DNA from: Cristatella mucedo
Lineage: Eukaryota; Bryozoa; Phylactolaemata; Cristatellidae
Assembly (NCBI GenBank): GCA_009760855.2
Contig: WPIO01000069.1
Span: forward strand, 1,408,501-1,472,500
Length of the DNA: 64,000 nt
Reading direction: 5' to 3'
In this document: piece after piece, positions 35,582 through 46,351 of the stretch
How the letters are laid out: each line of letters starts with the position of its first letter
Position numbering within the stretch: the first letter of the stretch is position 1
Position numbers and translations under genes: made by a program
The notes under the pieces: generated by a model
What the model saw: only the letters and a program-made list of their open reading frames with translations
What the model was told of the DNA's origin: nothing
Databases searched by the model: none

Positions 35582-36097
35582 CTCATATTTTGTTCCAGCA
35601 GTTTATTTATAGCAATATAGTTTAAACACGTCTTAATCTGTCACAAAAATTGTTCAATACCTTCACGTATGCTTATATGCATGGGGTAATCGTATTGTAT
35701 CTTTAGAAAATGAATTCCGACAGCTATATTATTTGTCTTTGATGAACTGTGCATATTCATTTGCCAGACTAAGGTTGTGTGAACACAAGCACTTCTCTAG
35801 GTTTAGAAAAGCGGGTAGGATAGTCTAATTTGGCTATACTAGCGATTGGATGCTAACAGGCAACCTGTGTCACCCCGTTGACTCGTCGGCCACTCGGATG
35901 TTCGGATATGGATATCACTTGAGTTTAATGTGTTGCTCCACAGGATTCGAAAGCTCGCTTTGCATATCCAAACGACAGCACTATTTTATTATGTATACAC
36001 AACCTGAACAAATACTCTATGAGGACAGCCATCCCGTCAAACAAGTAATCAAAGTAAATGTATATGAAAACTACAATTAATGTCACTTGAAAAAAAT
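35582..36097. other. No recognised feature
   Basis: AT-rich. The plus frame 35850-36080 and the minus frame 35925-36182 overlap each other and part of the SINE. No coding evidence. Confidence 0.4.
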
Positions 36098-36228
36098 TAA
36101 TTATATAATTAGTTATATAGTGCCCCAAGAGTACTTGATCTCTATTCAGGCACTTCAAATATGCCTCGGGGCTCGAGCCCACGCCCTCGGGGCGAGCACC
36201 TTGACCGCTTGACCAAACCAGCTCGGCA
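36098..36228 (-). repeat. tRNA-derived SINE
   Basis: On the minus strand: TGCCGAGCTGGTTTGGTCAAG, CGGTCAAGGTGCTCGCC, box-B-like GGGCTCGAGCCC, then GCCTGAATAGAGATCAAGTA and CTCTTGGGGCACTATATAAC with an AT-rich tail. Good match to the copies at 11421, 32111 and 50020. Its head gives the clearest view of the tRNA-like promoter. Confidence 0.85.
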
Positions 36229-36737
36229 ACTTAAATATCTAAGCAATTACAAACAATGGTAGTTCGATAAAAATTGACATTTTTTGATCCGTAACTGAGG
36301 GCCCAATGCTATCCTCAAACGGCTGGAATTCTTTCAATGTAGTTAGAAAATCTCTACAAGCATTGATTTTAGGTTGTCATATCTTACATTTTTTTTTAAA
36401 TGAAGTACAGCAATTCTATTTCAGGAGTGTCCTACAGTAAAAATGACTATCCCACAATAACGTTTACCAGCACCTTTATGTAGGCCATGATAGTGCACAT
36501 TCAACTGTTACTCTTACGCATTTTTTCTTTTATTATCAACATAAAGCAAAGATAAAACGAAGCTGACTTAATTAATTGATTTTTCAAATTTCAACTGTTT
36601 AAACTTTCCTTATGCCATTACGACTAAACGAAGTCTAAGCGGGCTAATCAATCACGCATGATAACCAGTGAGGAGATCTGAAACTGGTTACTTCCAACAT
36701 CATGTATTTTAGAACTTGGGGCATTTATCGTACATAC
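36229..36737. other. No recognised feature
   Basis: AT-rich sequence without recognised repeat or exon. Confidence 0.4.
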
Positions 36738-36788
36738 CTATTGGACGTTTAAGTCGTTTAGATTGTACAGCGAACTCCACACCATAGT
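36738..36788 (-). CDS. Putative 51-bp internal exon of the minus-strand gene
   Basis: Minus-strand acceptor ttgttcgcacttaccag and donor AATAG|GTATGTACG enclose 51 bases with phase 1 at both ends and no stop. The peptide is about YGVEFAVQSKRLKRPI, whose start (Y-G-V-E-F-A-V) resembles the F strand of an Ig fold. The same stretch read on the plus strand is bounded by a good acceptor (gacgtttaagtcgtttag) and a GTAAGT donor (phase 0, 30 bases), so strand is not certain. The minus reading is favoured because phase and strand match the other exons. Confidence 0.4.
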   Translation of the reverse strand, partial: TMVWSSLYNLNDLNVQ

Positions 36789-37917
36789 CTGGTAAGTGCG
36801 AACAAAATAAAATAGTAGGTCTTACATTAACTAGCACTATTTATGATCGTGACAACAAAGTTATACAACACAAGGACTACATTTGTTGTACATCAACTTG
36901 CTTAGGGTGCTTTCTTATTTGATTGGACGTTGCGAAGTTGCTTTTCCAAAAAATCATGTTACAAACACAAAACGCACATCTCAAAGATAATGGGAAGCTT
37001 TAAAACATTAAAAATATTATTTGCAAATTTTGTTTCAGTGGACTTAAATACTGCAATAATTAGTGTGACTTTTTACGCATTTTTCACTGATCCTCAAATA
37101 TTTAGTAGCCAAAAAGTTGGCTCAAACATCTCGTCGAATTGATTAAATTACGGTAAATAACTTTTATTGAAAACCTTTTGCAAATACCGGACATAAAACC
37201 TATAATTTAAGATGAACATTTATTGCCCTATATCTAGATCTCGTGATTTTTAGGAGCATGCTTTGGGATGTAAGTGCTGGATTACTGTTTCAGGCAAACA
37301 CTGAATTTATAAGAATACCCACCGAATCTGTTGTTTGCCTCCACCAGTAGTCGGATTAACGAAACTGCTGGAACACTCAATTCCAAAAAAATTAACATCT
37401 ATTCAATATCGTACCGCGAACCACAATGCAATGACATTGTGCCAATCATTTATAACTTTAAACACTTTTAGAATCAGCTGAAATAATTGAATAAAAGTTA
37501 AATGGGCATTGTAGTGGCATACATATTTTAATACGGAGTCAACATGAATCTTCAGCTAAATCTGCCAAAATTTCTTGAAAGCTTAATAAATAATATTTAA
37601 TCGAAATTTTTTCCAGCTGAAAAATTAACATGTCAGTGATACCTTGGAAAAAACATTTCAGAATGACTGACAAGCTGAACAATAATAGTTAAGGTAGCCA
37701 CGTTTACCGTCCATGCTATATACATAAATATAAATAAAAAATTAGGTAATGAACACCAAACCGGCGAAACAAAAAGTATGCAATCCGAAAAGAAAAAGAT
37801 CCATCCAAAAATGGCCCTGTTAGCAATTAAATGGGTTCAACGAAAAGCAGTTACCCACTGCATTTAAGTTCCTACGATAACATAAATGAATTCTTGCAGA
37901 AAATATGAAAGTACCCC
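36789..37917. other. No recognised feature (probable intron)
   Basis: AT-rich. A plus frame at 36930-37142 shows no motif. A weak phase-1 minus exon of 24 bases is possible near 37630 (donor CAAG|GTATCAC), not called. Confidence 0.4.
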
Positions 37918-37922
37918 ACCTC

Positions 37923-38450
37923 TTCAAGGTTTTGTCGCTCACTTTTAGGTCCCTTCATTCTATGGCTCCCGCTTATCTGTCAGATATTCTACCCCATCAG
38001 GCCAAGCATCGTACCACCAGCTTTTCGGAATCCAACAGTCTAGAAATACCTCATACACAAACCTTAAATCCTTTGGAGACCGTGCATTTAGTTCATACGC
38101 TCCCAAAGCCTGGAACTCCCTCCCGACCTGCATCAGAACATCCCCTGACCTGACCACACTTAAAAGGAACCTAAAAACACACCTATTTAGGACAGCATTT
38201 AGTGGGTCCCTGTGATTCGTCCTTGATGTGCTTATGCGTGCTGACACTGTGCATGCTGCCACTAACCACATTTGCATGCTGACCCTGTGCATGTCACCCC
38301 TAACCATATTATTCACTTCGTTTGCTTTTCAAGCATGATTTTACTTACCATTCAATTGCATTTCACTTTACATCAAATGTAAAGCGCCTAGAGAGAGATT
38401 AAGTTCTCTGAGGGCGCTTTATCAAGTGCAATATTATTATTATTATTATT
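37923..38450 (+). mobile_element. LINE A 3' end with target-site duplication
   Basis: 5'-truncated plus copy starting at ttcaaggttttgtcgctcac (FKVLSLTF region), with frame 37905-38153 continuing SLTFRSLHSMAPAYLSDILP. A frameshift follows, then the 3' UTR, the hairpin tail gagagagattaagttctctgagggcgctttatcaag and (ATT)n. ACCTC flanks it on both sides (37918-37922 and 38451-38455). One of the better preserved and probably younger copies. Confidence 0.9.
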
Positions 38451-38629
38451 ACCTCTGGCAACCTAGCTTAATAATGCACACTTCGAAAGCTCAAGGTAAG
38501 AAACAATAGGGAAGGCTAAATATTAGTTAGATGACTTACATATAAATGTATTTCGTGATTTAAATCTTTATCAAATGGTCAGATATTTACCGATTATGTC
38601 TATGCTGCGTCTGGGGTGGTTAAGTTCAG

Positions 38630-38805
38630 ATTTCTGCAATGCTTTGCATTTTCTCTTTGCTGTGTTAGATGAATTCCTTTGGCTACCGAATGCGTACCGA
38701 AAGTCACTTAGGCTGTTTAGTGCCCAAGTAAAAAACTCTGCTGCGTAACACTCACATAGTAATTATAGCTTCGTGGTTACAGACGAAGGTACATTACATT
38801 AGATT
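38630..38805 (+). mobile_element. LINE B 3' end
   Basis: ttcctttggctaccgaatgcgtaccgaaagtcacttaggctg through tgcgtaacactcacatag..gtacattacattagatt: the last 170 bases of LINE B. Confidence 0.8.
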
Positions 38806-39839
38806 ACAAGGGGTGTGCATAGTGGCAGATTTCGTGGCTGTCAATGCTGACGGGTCATCAAAAGCAAAATGGATTGTGCACGTTAAAACTAACTAATTTC
38901 GTACGAGATTGGAAATCGGGACTTCAAGAGAGTCCTTGTTCCAATGGACTCGTTCATTGCTGGCTCGCCTAGTTTAGCATGTTTACTCATTTAGACCGAG
39001 CTGCAGCTTGGAGCTCTAGTAGGACACATGCAACCACAAGGAAATGCTCAGCCTCACAATAGTGTAACGTCTATTCAGTCCAACTGCAGAGTTTGTACTG
39101 ATCTTCCCGTCTTCTTGCGACCATCCTTCATGCCACAATTGGTCTTCGTCACATCAAGTGATAACCTGGCCTGCTTTGCATTGTCAAAGGCGTGCCAGTG
39201 TGCCTTGGACCAGCTTCGATACACTATTAGACCAACCAAGGTAGACTTCACTTGCCGTGCTACGGAAATGTAGCAATCATGTCTTGTCAGTTTCCCAAGA
39301 GAAAATGCTGCCGGAAATGAGAACTATTTTCGCCTAAACATCGATAACCACAGCTTGAACAGGTAGGCGGCTGTGTTGCAAGCCACATTTGCTTTGCAAA
39401 TACTTTTTTTAATAAAAAAAGAGAGCATCAGTGTATTACTTTCAAAATTAGCTCAGAGGTCGTATAAACGAAAGAAAGTACTGTCAATCATGCTTCCGCA
39501 GCAAAGTGGAGTGCGAGTGTTGAGGCTCTTACAGCATCATTGATGGACTGAACGACACGCTAAGTGTTTGGAGAATCAGCCTGTGCCGACATAAGTAAAA
39601 TACTTAAAACAACGGGAAGTTTTCACTCTACGAGTAATGTTGAACTTGGACCTTTTTAACTCTGTTGTAATTTCTAATAAGCATCAGAAGCAAAAGTGAC
39701 CGATCAGTAAAAAGACAGGATTCGATGGTGACCTTCAAAGATCCCTCAACTGAGATGGAGTTGTCAAGACTTTAAGAGGACCTCTGCCAAGCTTGCTGGT
39801 TTACCAGCCTGTGGAATTAGGCTCTAACAGCCGGTGCTA
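38806..39839. other. Unidentified
   Basis: Somewhat GC-richer than its surroundings. A plus frame of 81 residues (39028-39273) contains several Cys but no motif I recognise. No splice sites of note. Confidence 0.3.
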
Positions 39840-40615
39840 AACTGTTGAACTAGGCTTGCCTGTCGTGAGCTTCGCAGTTGCCACTTACTACTTGGCAGAT
39901 TTGTGAATCTTATTTATATAGTGACAGTATAACCATTACGGCTATCACCTCCTATTGCAGCTGCAATAAAGGTTCGCCAACCTCAGGATCTGACGCCACG
40001 ACCTCGGCATCGAGGTAGTGAAAAGCAACCACATTACCTAGTGTGCTAACGCAGCTCACTGAACGCTACACCACTTCTCGCCAACCGGCACTGACTCCTG
40101 GTAAAAAAACTAAGCGATTTCAATATTTTTTGCACTCACTTTTAGCTCTCTTCATTTTTGGACCCAGCCTAAAAATCAGGCATACTGCTTCTCCAGGATC
40201 AGCATCGTAACACCTGGCTTTTGGAATCTAATTTTTAACCTATACATTGTAAAAACCTAAAATCCATTGGAGACCGTGCCTTTAATTTGTTTGCATGCAA
40301 ACCCTGGCACTCGCACCTGACTTACATGACAAAATTGCCTGTTGCGACCGCATGAACTACTTCAAAAAAATATAGTTATAAAAGCATTTAGTTGGTCCCT
40401 GTGATTTATCGATTATGCACCTATGCCTGCTGACAGTTGGCATTCTGCCATCAACCAACATTGCATGCTGACCCTGTACTTGTCACGCATAGACATGCTT
40501 TTCTTGTTTATTAAGCATGCAAATATTAACCATTTAACAGTGCTTACTTTGCAGCAAAGGTAAGAGCAATTGATTTATTTTAGAGTGATATGTCAAATCC
40601 ATTATTATTATAATC
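39840..40615 (+). mobile_element. LINE A copy, degenerate, with nested SINE
   Basis: gaactaggcttgcctgtcgtgagcttcgcagttgcc (ARLVCRE region), a SINE-like insertion at about 39905-40060, then accacttctcgccaaccggcactgactcc (DLHWLPV region) and on through the 3' UTR to ttattattataatc. Coding frames destroyed. Confidence 0.7.
39905..40060 (-). repeat. SINE-like insertion, degenerate
   Basis: The reversed head (gtgagctgcgttagcacactagg), box-B-like region (ggtcgtggcgtcagatcctgagg) and AT-rich tail (tttatataataa-like: aatcttatttatatag) fit the SINE plan. The middle is diverged from the other copies. It interrupts the LINE A copy between gcagttgccac and accacttctcgcc. Confidence 0.5.
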
Positions 40616-40639
40616 ACTGTCATTATTATTATCATCTAT

Positions 40640-42650
40640 GCAAAATTTTTGCCGACAAAAATGCAGCTGGGATATCCGATTCGGCTTTGGCCTTAAAGTA
40701 AGTTTGAGCTGGAAACCGTGAAGCTTTGCCTAAACGTCTCGGCTTATTTTGGAGGCCCGTAAGCATTTACTGATGAAGTCAAATAGACCTATCTACGTTT
40801 GGATATGGAATGCTATGTTAAGGTAGAAAATGTAACGATTAGTCACAGTATCCCTTTATGTGTCTTTGCCGGCCGCGGGTGGGGCTGCCACAGTTTTATC
40901 CCGGAATTCAACCTCATTGCTGTGCTCTTAATATCCCTCTTCCATCAGGTTACTGCTGCTATTCAATCGGGAATTTATCAGGCTGTATGAGCTCTACACA
41001 TCTCTCGCTCGACGTTACGGCTACAGGCTTTTCGTGGGCTATCTACTCAGCTCATTTGTCTTCTCTTAGGAATAAGTTCTTAGCAAGGCATCCTTCTAAA
41101 GCAGGACACATTAAATCAGTAGTGGACTTTGCCCCTCACAGTTCGCAGGTATCGATACATGAAACTCCACGACAAGACTTTATCTGTCTTAATGACTCTT
41201 TATCTGGTCATCGTACTCGTTCATTCGGAAAAACCAGTTTTTTCCAGCTTGGTCAAAGACGTCTGCAACCAAAACACTCCAAAATACCCTGTGCCTAAAT
41301 CGCCCTTAAAACGATCGCTTTGATGGTTTTCTGATTGATCTCTCGCTGCCCCACATCCAGGACGGTTTATGCGAAAGCCACAAGCAAGACCTTTGAGCCT
41401 CTATTCTTCACCTGAGCAAGAACAGATTGGTGGTTGTGATGGGTCGAGCTATAAATTGCGAGCTTCAGTGATGCCAAGCCTGTCCTGTACTTTCTCTGTC
41501 TCAGCCGAGTGGTTTCATTCCATATGGTAAGCAAGCCATATACCTGAAGTGCCCATGCAAACTGCACTGCTGTTGCAAAGACCCTAATAAGTCTGTCAAT
41601 GATATTCTGCTGCCAGCTTTGAAATAGTTCCCAGGCCATCAAAAGACCTGGCCTAATGCTTTGCCTATTAAAGACTTAGAAGAATAGCTATTGACTGCGA
41701 CTACCTGTACGACCCGCGAGCCGATACCATCTCGAATGGCTTCCCAGCGGTCCAGCATCAAATCCCGTCTTTCAGGCGGCAACGTGTCTGCCTACCCTGG
41801 TTCTGTCTATAATGCTCATCTGGCAATCCGCAGCCCAAAAACCAGGACCTGGGCCTTGTCAATACGGGCAGCAAGCTCTTCGCCTGCACATTGAACAGCT
41901 GAGTTAACTCTAGGAGACTTGCATAGGGGATATAGGCTTAGTGATCCCGGTCCAAAAAATGGACGATCCCTGCTCACTGGAAACTTTCCTAACATTGTGC
42001 CTTTGACGACAAGCTGATGAGACCCTGCCTAGACACAATGATTTGCCTGTTTTCGGCGGCTGTACGATACGGTCGCCGAAGCAAAGGGGCTTTGTTCCTA
42101 TCTACGACGGCTGCAAAGAACAGTCTTTCATTGGGAAGAGTATCTCTGATGAGTTCAGAGGTCCGCATGGTTCTGCTGCGATCTCTTAAGAGTTTTTCGT
42201 AGAACATAGAATCAATCGGTGGCCATCTCTTGACTGAGTAATACTGTAAGCCAATTTGGATATTCGCTTCTGTAAGATCGTTTAGAGAGAGCTCTCTGAC
42301 TCTCTTCTGGAGCTCCGTGTAGGTAATATCAGCGTCCGTGAGGTTCATACAAAGCCCAGCCTCCGCATGGGTGATCGTTTGTCGGTCTCCATCTTATTAG
42401 ACATGACGATAGAGCCGGAAGTTCATCACGGTGAGTGTGTCCACGAGTCCTGCTTCCAGTATGGTGGAACCTGCATGTCTGCCATTTTCTCAGGAAATTA
42501 GAACAATCTGCAGGCAATCAAGTCATCAGCATCCCTTCTTTCTTTAACACAGGCATTCGGTCCCGCCCAGGGAGCTGCTGCATAAACACTCTTTAAGGTG
42601 GGAAGGCCGTGGTTGCTTAATTCATCCTGAATCTCAGGCATATCGATGAA
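40640..42650. other. GC-richer block with broken minus-strand coding-like frames
   Basis: Composition and codon texture differ from the AT-rich surroundings. Minus frame 41989-42348 (119 residues) includes ELQKRVRELSLNDLTEANIQ and ERLFFAAVVDRNKAPLLRRP. Minus frame 42329-42517 overlaps its start in another frame, and minus frame 41367-41642 (91 residues) includes LFQSWQQNIIDRLIRVFA. A plus frame of 146 residues lies at 40858-41298. The minus frames read as consecutive pieces of one decayed coding sequence, but I do not recognise the family. It may be an old transposon, a processed gene copy or an inserted foreign sequence. Confidence 0.35.
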
Positions 42651-43439
42651 ATAACTATATATCCAGCGATATATCCAACGTCCATAGTCAACAAGATTAC
42701 TTAACGGCTAGAAAACCACCGTCTGAATATGGAGTAATAGCTCACATTTGTCAGATAAGACGCCGATTAAGCGAATGTGTTATCTATGAAGTCATCAAAT
42801 TTGTGCAGAAACTTTATTCCAAGAGAACGTATAAAAATGTATCGTTAAATTTCATCAGCAACGGCAACTTGCATCTCACAAGTATGCTATTTATTCATTA
42901 CAACATCGTGGTATTATCTGCCAGCTGCTCTAAACTACCAAGACAAATTTTAGGAATGCAAGAACATCTGTTCATTAAACTGCGTATTCTCGAAGTTTAA
43001 TTATTTCTTGGCGAAGAGAAGTCGATTTCCTTTTATTGTTGTTTAGTATCTTCGATGTTTTCTCTATTTAAGCTGAGTATGCTCACGCTCAATAGTTTCA
43101 ATTACTGAAACAACTTGAAAAGTCTCATTGAAGTGACCTGCAAAACGTCAAAAGATCTTTTTAAATACTCGGAAATCATGGAAACAGTAAACGATAGATT
43201 TGATTTGGCACGAAGGGTGTTCTTATCGTGTTATTTCAAAATCGACAAAAAATATGAGAATAATTATGACAACATCACACAATGACCAACACGTAAAGTT
43301 TTCGAAAACCATCGTTTGAAACAGAGTATTTTCTAGCTGTTCGAGCGACTCAGGAACTAAGAAGAATATTTCTATGATTGTAAAGCAAACATTTATCATG
43401 TATACTCAAATCCTCTAAATATTAGATGTTATAAATATA
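42651..43439. other. No recognised feature
   Basis: AT-rich sequence with one 65-residue plus frame (42803-43000) lacking motifs. Confidence 0.4.
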
Positions 43440-44090
43440 AATTTTAAACTATAAATATTAGATAGAGGCTCGATGTCACATTGGTAATCGAAAGTATCAA
43501 AAGCAGCCGTAACGTCGTGCCAAGCAAATAGAGATTCGCTACATATGTCTGTATTTCTAAGTAGGTCTTTCTACACCCGAAACAATGCTTACTCTGTGGA
43601 TTGATTAACTGTACAGCAGGACTGGAACTTGCGTGCAAGGTTTGAAGTTTTAAAGTACTAGTTCAGCTGGTCTGCCACGACTCATTCTGGTTTCTTTGAT
43701 AGGAATGTTAGAATCGAAAATTGGCAGGTTTGCTTAGTTTGTCTTGGTTTAGTGATGCTTTCTTGAGAAGTACCCTGATTACAGTTTTTTAAAGGTGTTA
43801 GGACAAGATCTGAGGCAAAGGCATGTCATAGATACTAGTTAGGCATGGCAGCAGCAGATCAATACAAAGTAGGAGCATGACAGTGTGAACAGGCCACAAG
43901 AGTTGTAGTCTCATTGATCGGAATATGAACTTCAGGATAAGATCACCAGTGACGTCGTGTATGTAGACATTAAGGTGCAGCCAGGAATCGATGGACTCAA
44001 CCTTAACATGCATCTAACTTAGGCAATGAATCACGAGCAACTAAAGCTCAACTTGAAAATAATTAAGAATTGCTAGGCTTGCCTGCTTCT
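43440..44090 (-). mobile_element. LINE A fragment (reverse transcriptase N-terminal half)
   Basis: On the minus strand the blocks are the DTIDH region (ttggtaatcgaaagtatcaaaagcagccg reversed), STESALL region (aatgcttactctgtgg), a degenerate LLPFL region (tttctttgataggaatgttag) and the upstream linker (gtgcagccaggaatcgatgg). Stops and indels throughout. Confidence 0.65.
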
Positions 44091-44550
44091 AGAATTTGAG
44101 CGCTTCGAGTCATTCAACTTTGATAGCTGCAAAGCCACATCTATCTATAAATCGTATATTTTACTACGTAAAATAATACACCTTTTTTGAATGATATTTA
44201 CCTTGAAATTAAAGCATAACACATTTTCAGGTAACAAGCATGGTAATGCATCCCTAATAAAATAGCTAAGGTTGCGTAGCCTAAGAGAAATGAAGAACTG
44301 AAAAATGCTGCACTCATCTCTCAGGCACGTTACGATTTGTTTATTTAGATCTCATCACTTAATACATTTCTGGTATTTATACATTTATAATAACTCATTC
44401 ACTGAAGACGAAATATGTTATAGCGAAATTTTAGAGAAACCTGAACTTGTACTTGCTTACCTTATCAGCCATATCAGCTGCCGATTTTACAGCAGTCAAA
44501 CAGTGAAGAATTATTTGGAGATAATTACATCTGCCGGAAGTGGAACTTAC
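44091..44550. other. No recognised repeat; candidate splice signals
   Basis: A plus frame of 96 residues spans 44305-44595. On the minus strand a strong donor (ATAAG|GTAAGCAAG, boundary at 44461) is present, but its phase does not match the other exons. Confidence 0.3.
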
Positions 44551-44571
44551 TGTGTTTCAATCTTAAATTCT
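44551..44571 (-). CDS. Weak candidate micro-exon (21 bp)
   Basis: Minus-strand donor AACACA|GTAAGTTCC is strong. Twenty-one bases upstream is an acceptor-like gtgctctgactaag with a branch-point-like CTGAC. Phase 1 at both ends, peptide about NLRLKH. Very short, so chance cannot be excluded. Confidence 0.25.
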
Positions 44572-44689
44572 CTTAGTCAGAGCACGATCAGTTAGAACCT
44601 GTTGATAACCTTTTAAAAGTGACTTATATCTGTATTGGAGGTACATTGACATTAAATAGAACCTCTTTAGTCGCCATTTAACTGAACAT

Positions 44690-45660
44690 GGTTCTTGCCC
44701 ACCCACAAAAGTTGGTCTGTTAGCCTGCTCCCAAAGCCTTGAACTCATTCCCAAATTGCCTCGCGAGATCCCCTAACTTGAAAACATGTAAAATTAATTT
44801 AAAAACAGACATATTTAGTAAAGCATTTAGTGGGACCCTGTGTTTAGTTCATTGCGTGCTTATGAGTGCTGACACTGTGCATATGTAATGTATCTACGTC
44901 AGTAACTCCACAAAGTAATAAAGACCATGTGGGTGTTAGGCAGGAGAGTTTTGTATAGCTCACGCACAGCCTAAGCGGCTTTCGGTACGCATTCGGTAGC
45001 CAACAGACTTCGTCTGACGCAACAAAGAGAAAGTGGGAAGCATAGCAGAGTTAGGAGAGCAGTTGATGTAGTGAGTAGCATAGAAGTAGCAGTTCAGGAC
45101 CACTGAAAAAAGATGTGCCACAGTCGGCAGTTGGAGAGTAGATGTCGTTGCGTAAGAATTGTGGAAGCGAGTTCCACAGTCTAGGACCTGCAGAGCTAAA
45201 GCTTCTGTCGCCAACTGTCTTTAAGCGGAGGAATGGGACAGCTAATTTATTGTCCACACAGGACCTGAAGGCGTGAACAGGCTGAAACTGATGCAGCAGT
45301 TCAGCCTGGTAGGAAGGAGCCAAGCCGTGGCGGGCCTTGTGGGTCAGCGTAAGAACTTTGCTCTGTATCCTTTGCTCAACCGGCAACCATCCCAGCTCTT
45401 CCAGCAAAGGTGACGCGGGCTCAAATCGCTGGGACTTAAAGACCAGCCTTGCAGCCTTATTCATAGTGCATACTGCCACTCACCACAGTTGCAGGCTGTC
45501 CCTCTGCATGGCACCCTTAACCATGTTATTCGTGTTGTTTATCAAGCACGATATTACTCACCATTCAATCGTGTTTCCCTTTGCAGCAACTGCAAAGAGC
45601 CTAGTCATAGATTGAGCTCTCTGAAGGTGCTTTATTAAGTGTAATATTATTATCGTTAAT
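44690..45660 (+). mobile_element. LINE A 3' end interrupted by LINE B
   Basis: tgctcccaaagccttgaactcattcccaaattgcc through gcatttagtgggaccctgtg to cactgtgcata (44883). After the LINE B insertion it resumes with gtgcatactgccactcaccac, the 3' UTR, cacgatattactcaccattcaatcg and the hairpin tail, ending in a degenerate (ATT)n at 45660. Confidence 0.85.
44884..45465 (-). mobile_element. LINE B, 5'-truncated, with 7-base target-site duplication
   Basis: Minus-strand insertion. The tail (tgtaatgtatctacgtcagtaactcc reversed) is at the low end. The coding frame (45051-45479, 142 residues) reads NKAARLVFKSQRFEPASPLL, LGWLPVEQRIQSKVLTLTHK and KTVGDRSFSSAGPRLWNSLP. GTGCATA occurs at 44877-44883 and 45466-45472, and removing the insert restores the LINE A 3' UTR. 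The long frame and clean duplication point to a recent insertion. Confidence 0.92.
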
Positions 45661-46031
45661 AAGCGGTTGCACCTGGCTTTAGAGGAATTTTGAGTAGGTA
45701 GTGAAAAACACATGCCTACTTTCAAAACAGTGTAATTTGCAATTTTACTTGTATACCTAGGGTGTATGACTAAATCAGACATTTGATTGTGTGTAGTACC
45801 ACTTTAACTATTTTGATCAACTTTTTAATGAGTCTATTTGGAAAACCCCGATATAGGGAAGCCTCGAGAGTACAATTGAAAAAGCCGCACCGGAAGACTG
45901 TACTAAATCTTTGAAACCTTTTGCACCAGTTGAGATTTAAATCTGACCGGCGTAGTGCTAATAATAAGCAACGAATAAACATTTAAATAACAGAAAAACT
46001 CAATGAGGCAATCCATTTTTCATAAGCTCAC
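45661..46031. other. No recognised feature
   Basis: AT-rich. Two short minus frames (45558-45782, 45770-45982) without motifs. Confidence 0.4.
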
Positions 46032-46351
46032 CTAGCGCTTCTTTGGAGATCTATGCGTTTGCCTACTGCTTACTGATCGTGTTTCTTCGCATGACAGCGG
46101 ATCCATTGTAGTTTGTTCGTTTGAAAACACGGACATCAACAATGAAGAAACAGCGTCTGAATGAATTTCCGTACTTATAGACTCTGGTTGCACCCATGGT
46201 GGGCTATTAGACACTGAATGTACTATTGACGGACGACGTATCTTCGTGATAAGACAGACACAAGCGATGATAAGAATAGCCAACACACCAAGCACGATTA
46301 AAATCGATGCATTAAAAACCAGGCTTGTAGACACTCGGTTTCCAGTGGCTC
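46032..46351 (-). CDS. Putative terminal coding exon: membrane helix plus cytoplasmic tail
   Basis: Minus frame after an acceptor-like attgtag (phase 1), 105 codons to TAG. After a short outside segment (ATGNRVSTSLVFNAS) comes a clear single membrane helix, ILIVLGVLAILIIACVCLI, then basic stop-transfer residues (TKIRR) and a Ser/Thr-rich tail of about 65 residues ending RQTHRSPKKR. This is the layout of a type I cell-surface protein. The TAG is directly followed by GTGAGC, a splice donor, so the stop is the last codon of the exon and an intron would lie in the 3' UTR. The acceptor is not strong; another (gacaccttcag, 25 bases upstream) would put a TGA in this frame. An ATG at 46362-46364 could be a start instead. 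Confidence 0.55.

Noticed and set aside
44453-44480. Strong minus donor AAG|GTAAGC
   Set aside because: A phase-1 exon ending here would carry TAA as its last full codon; other phases do not match the series.
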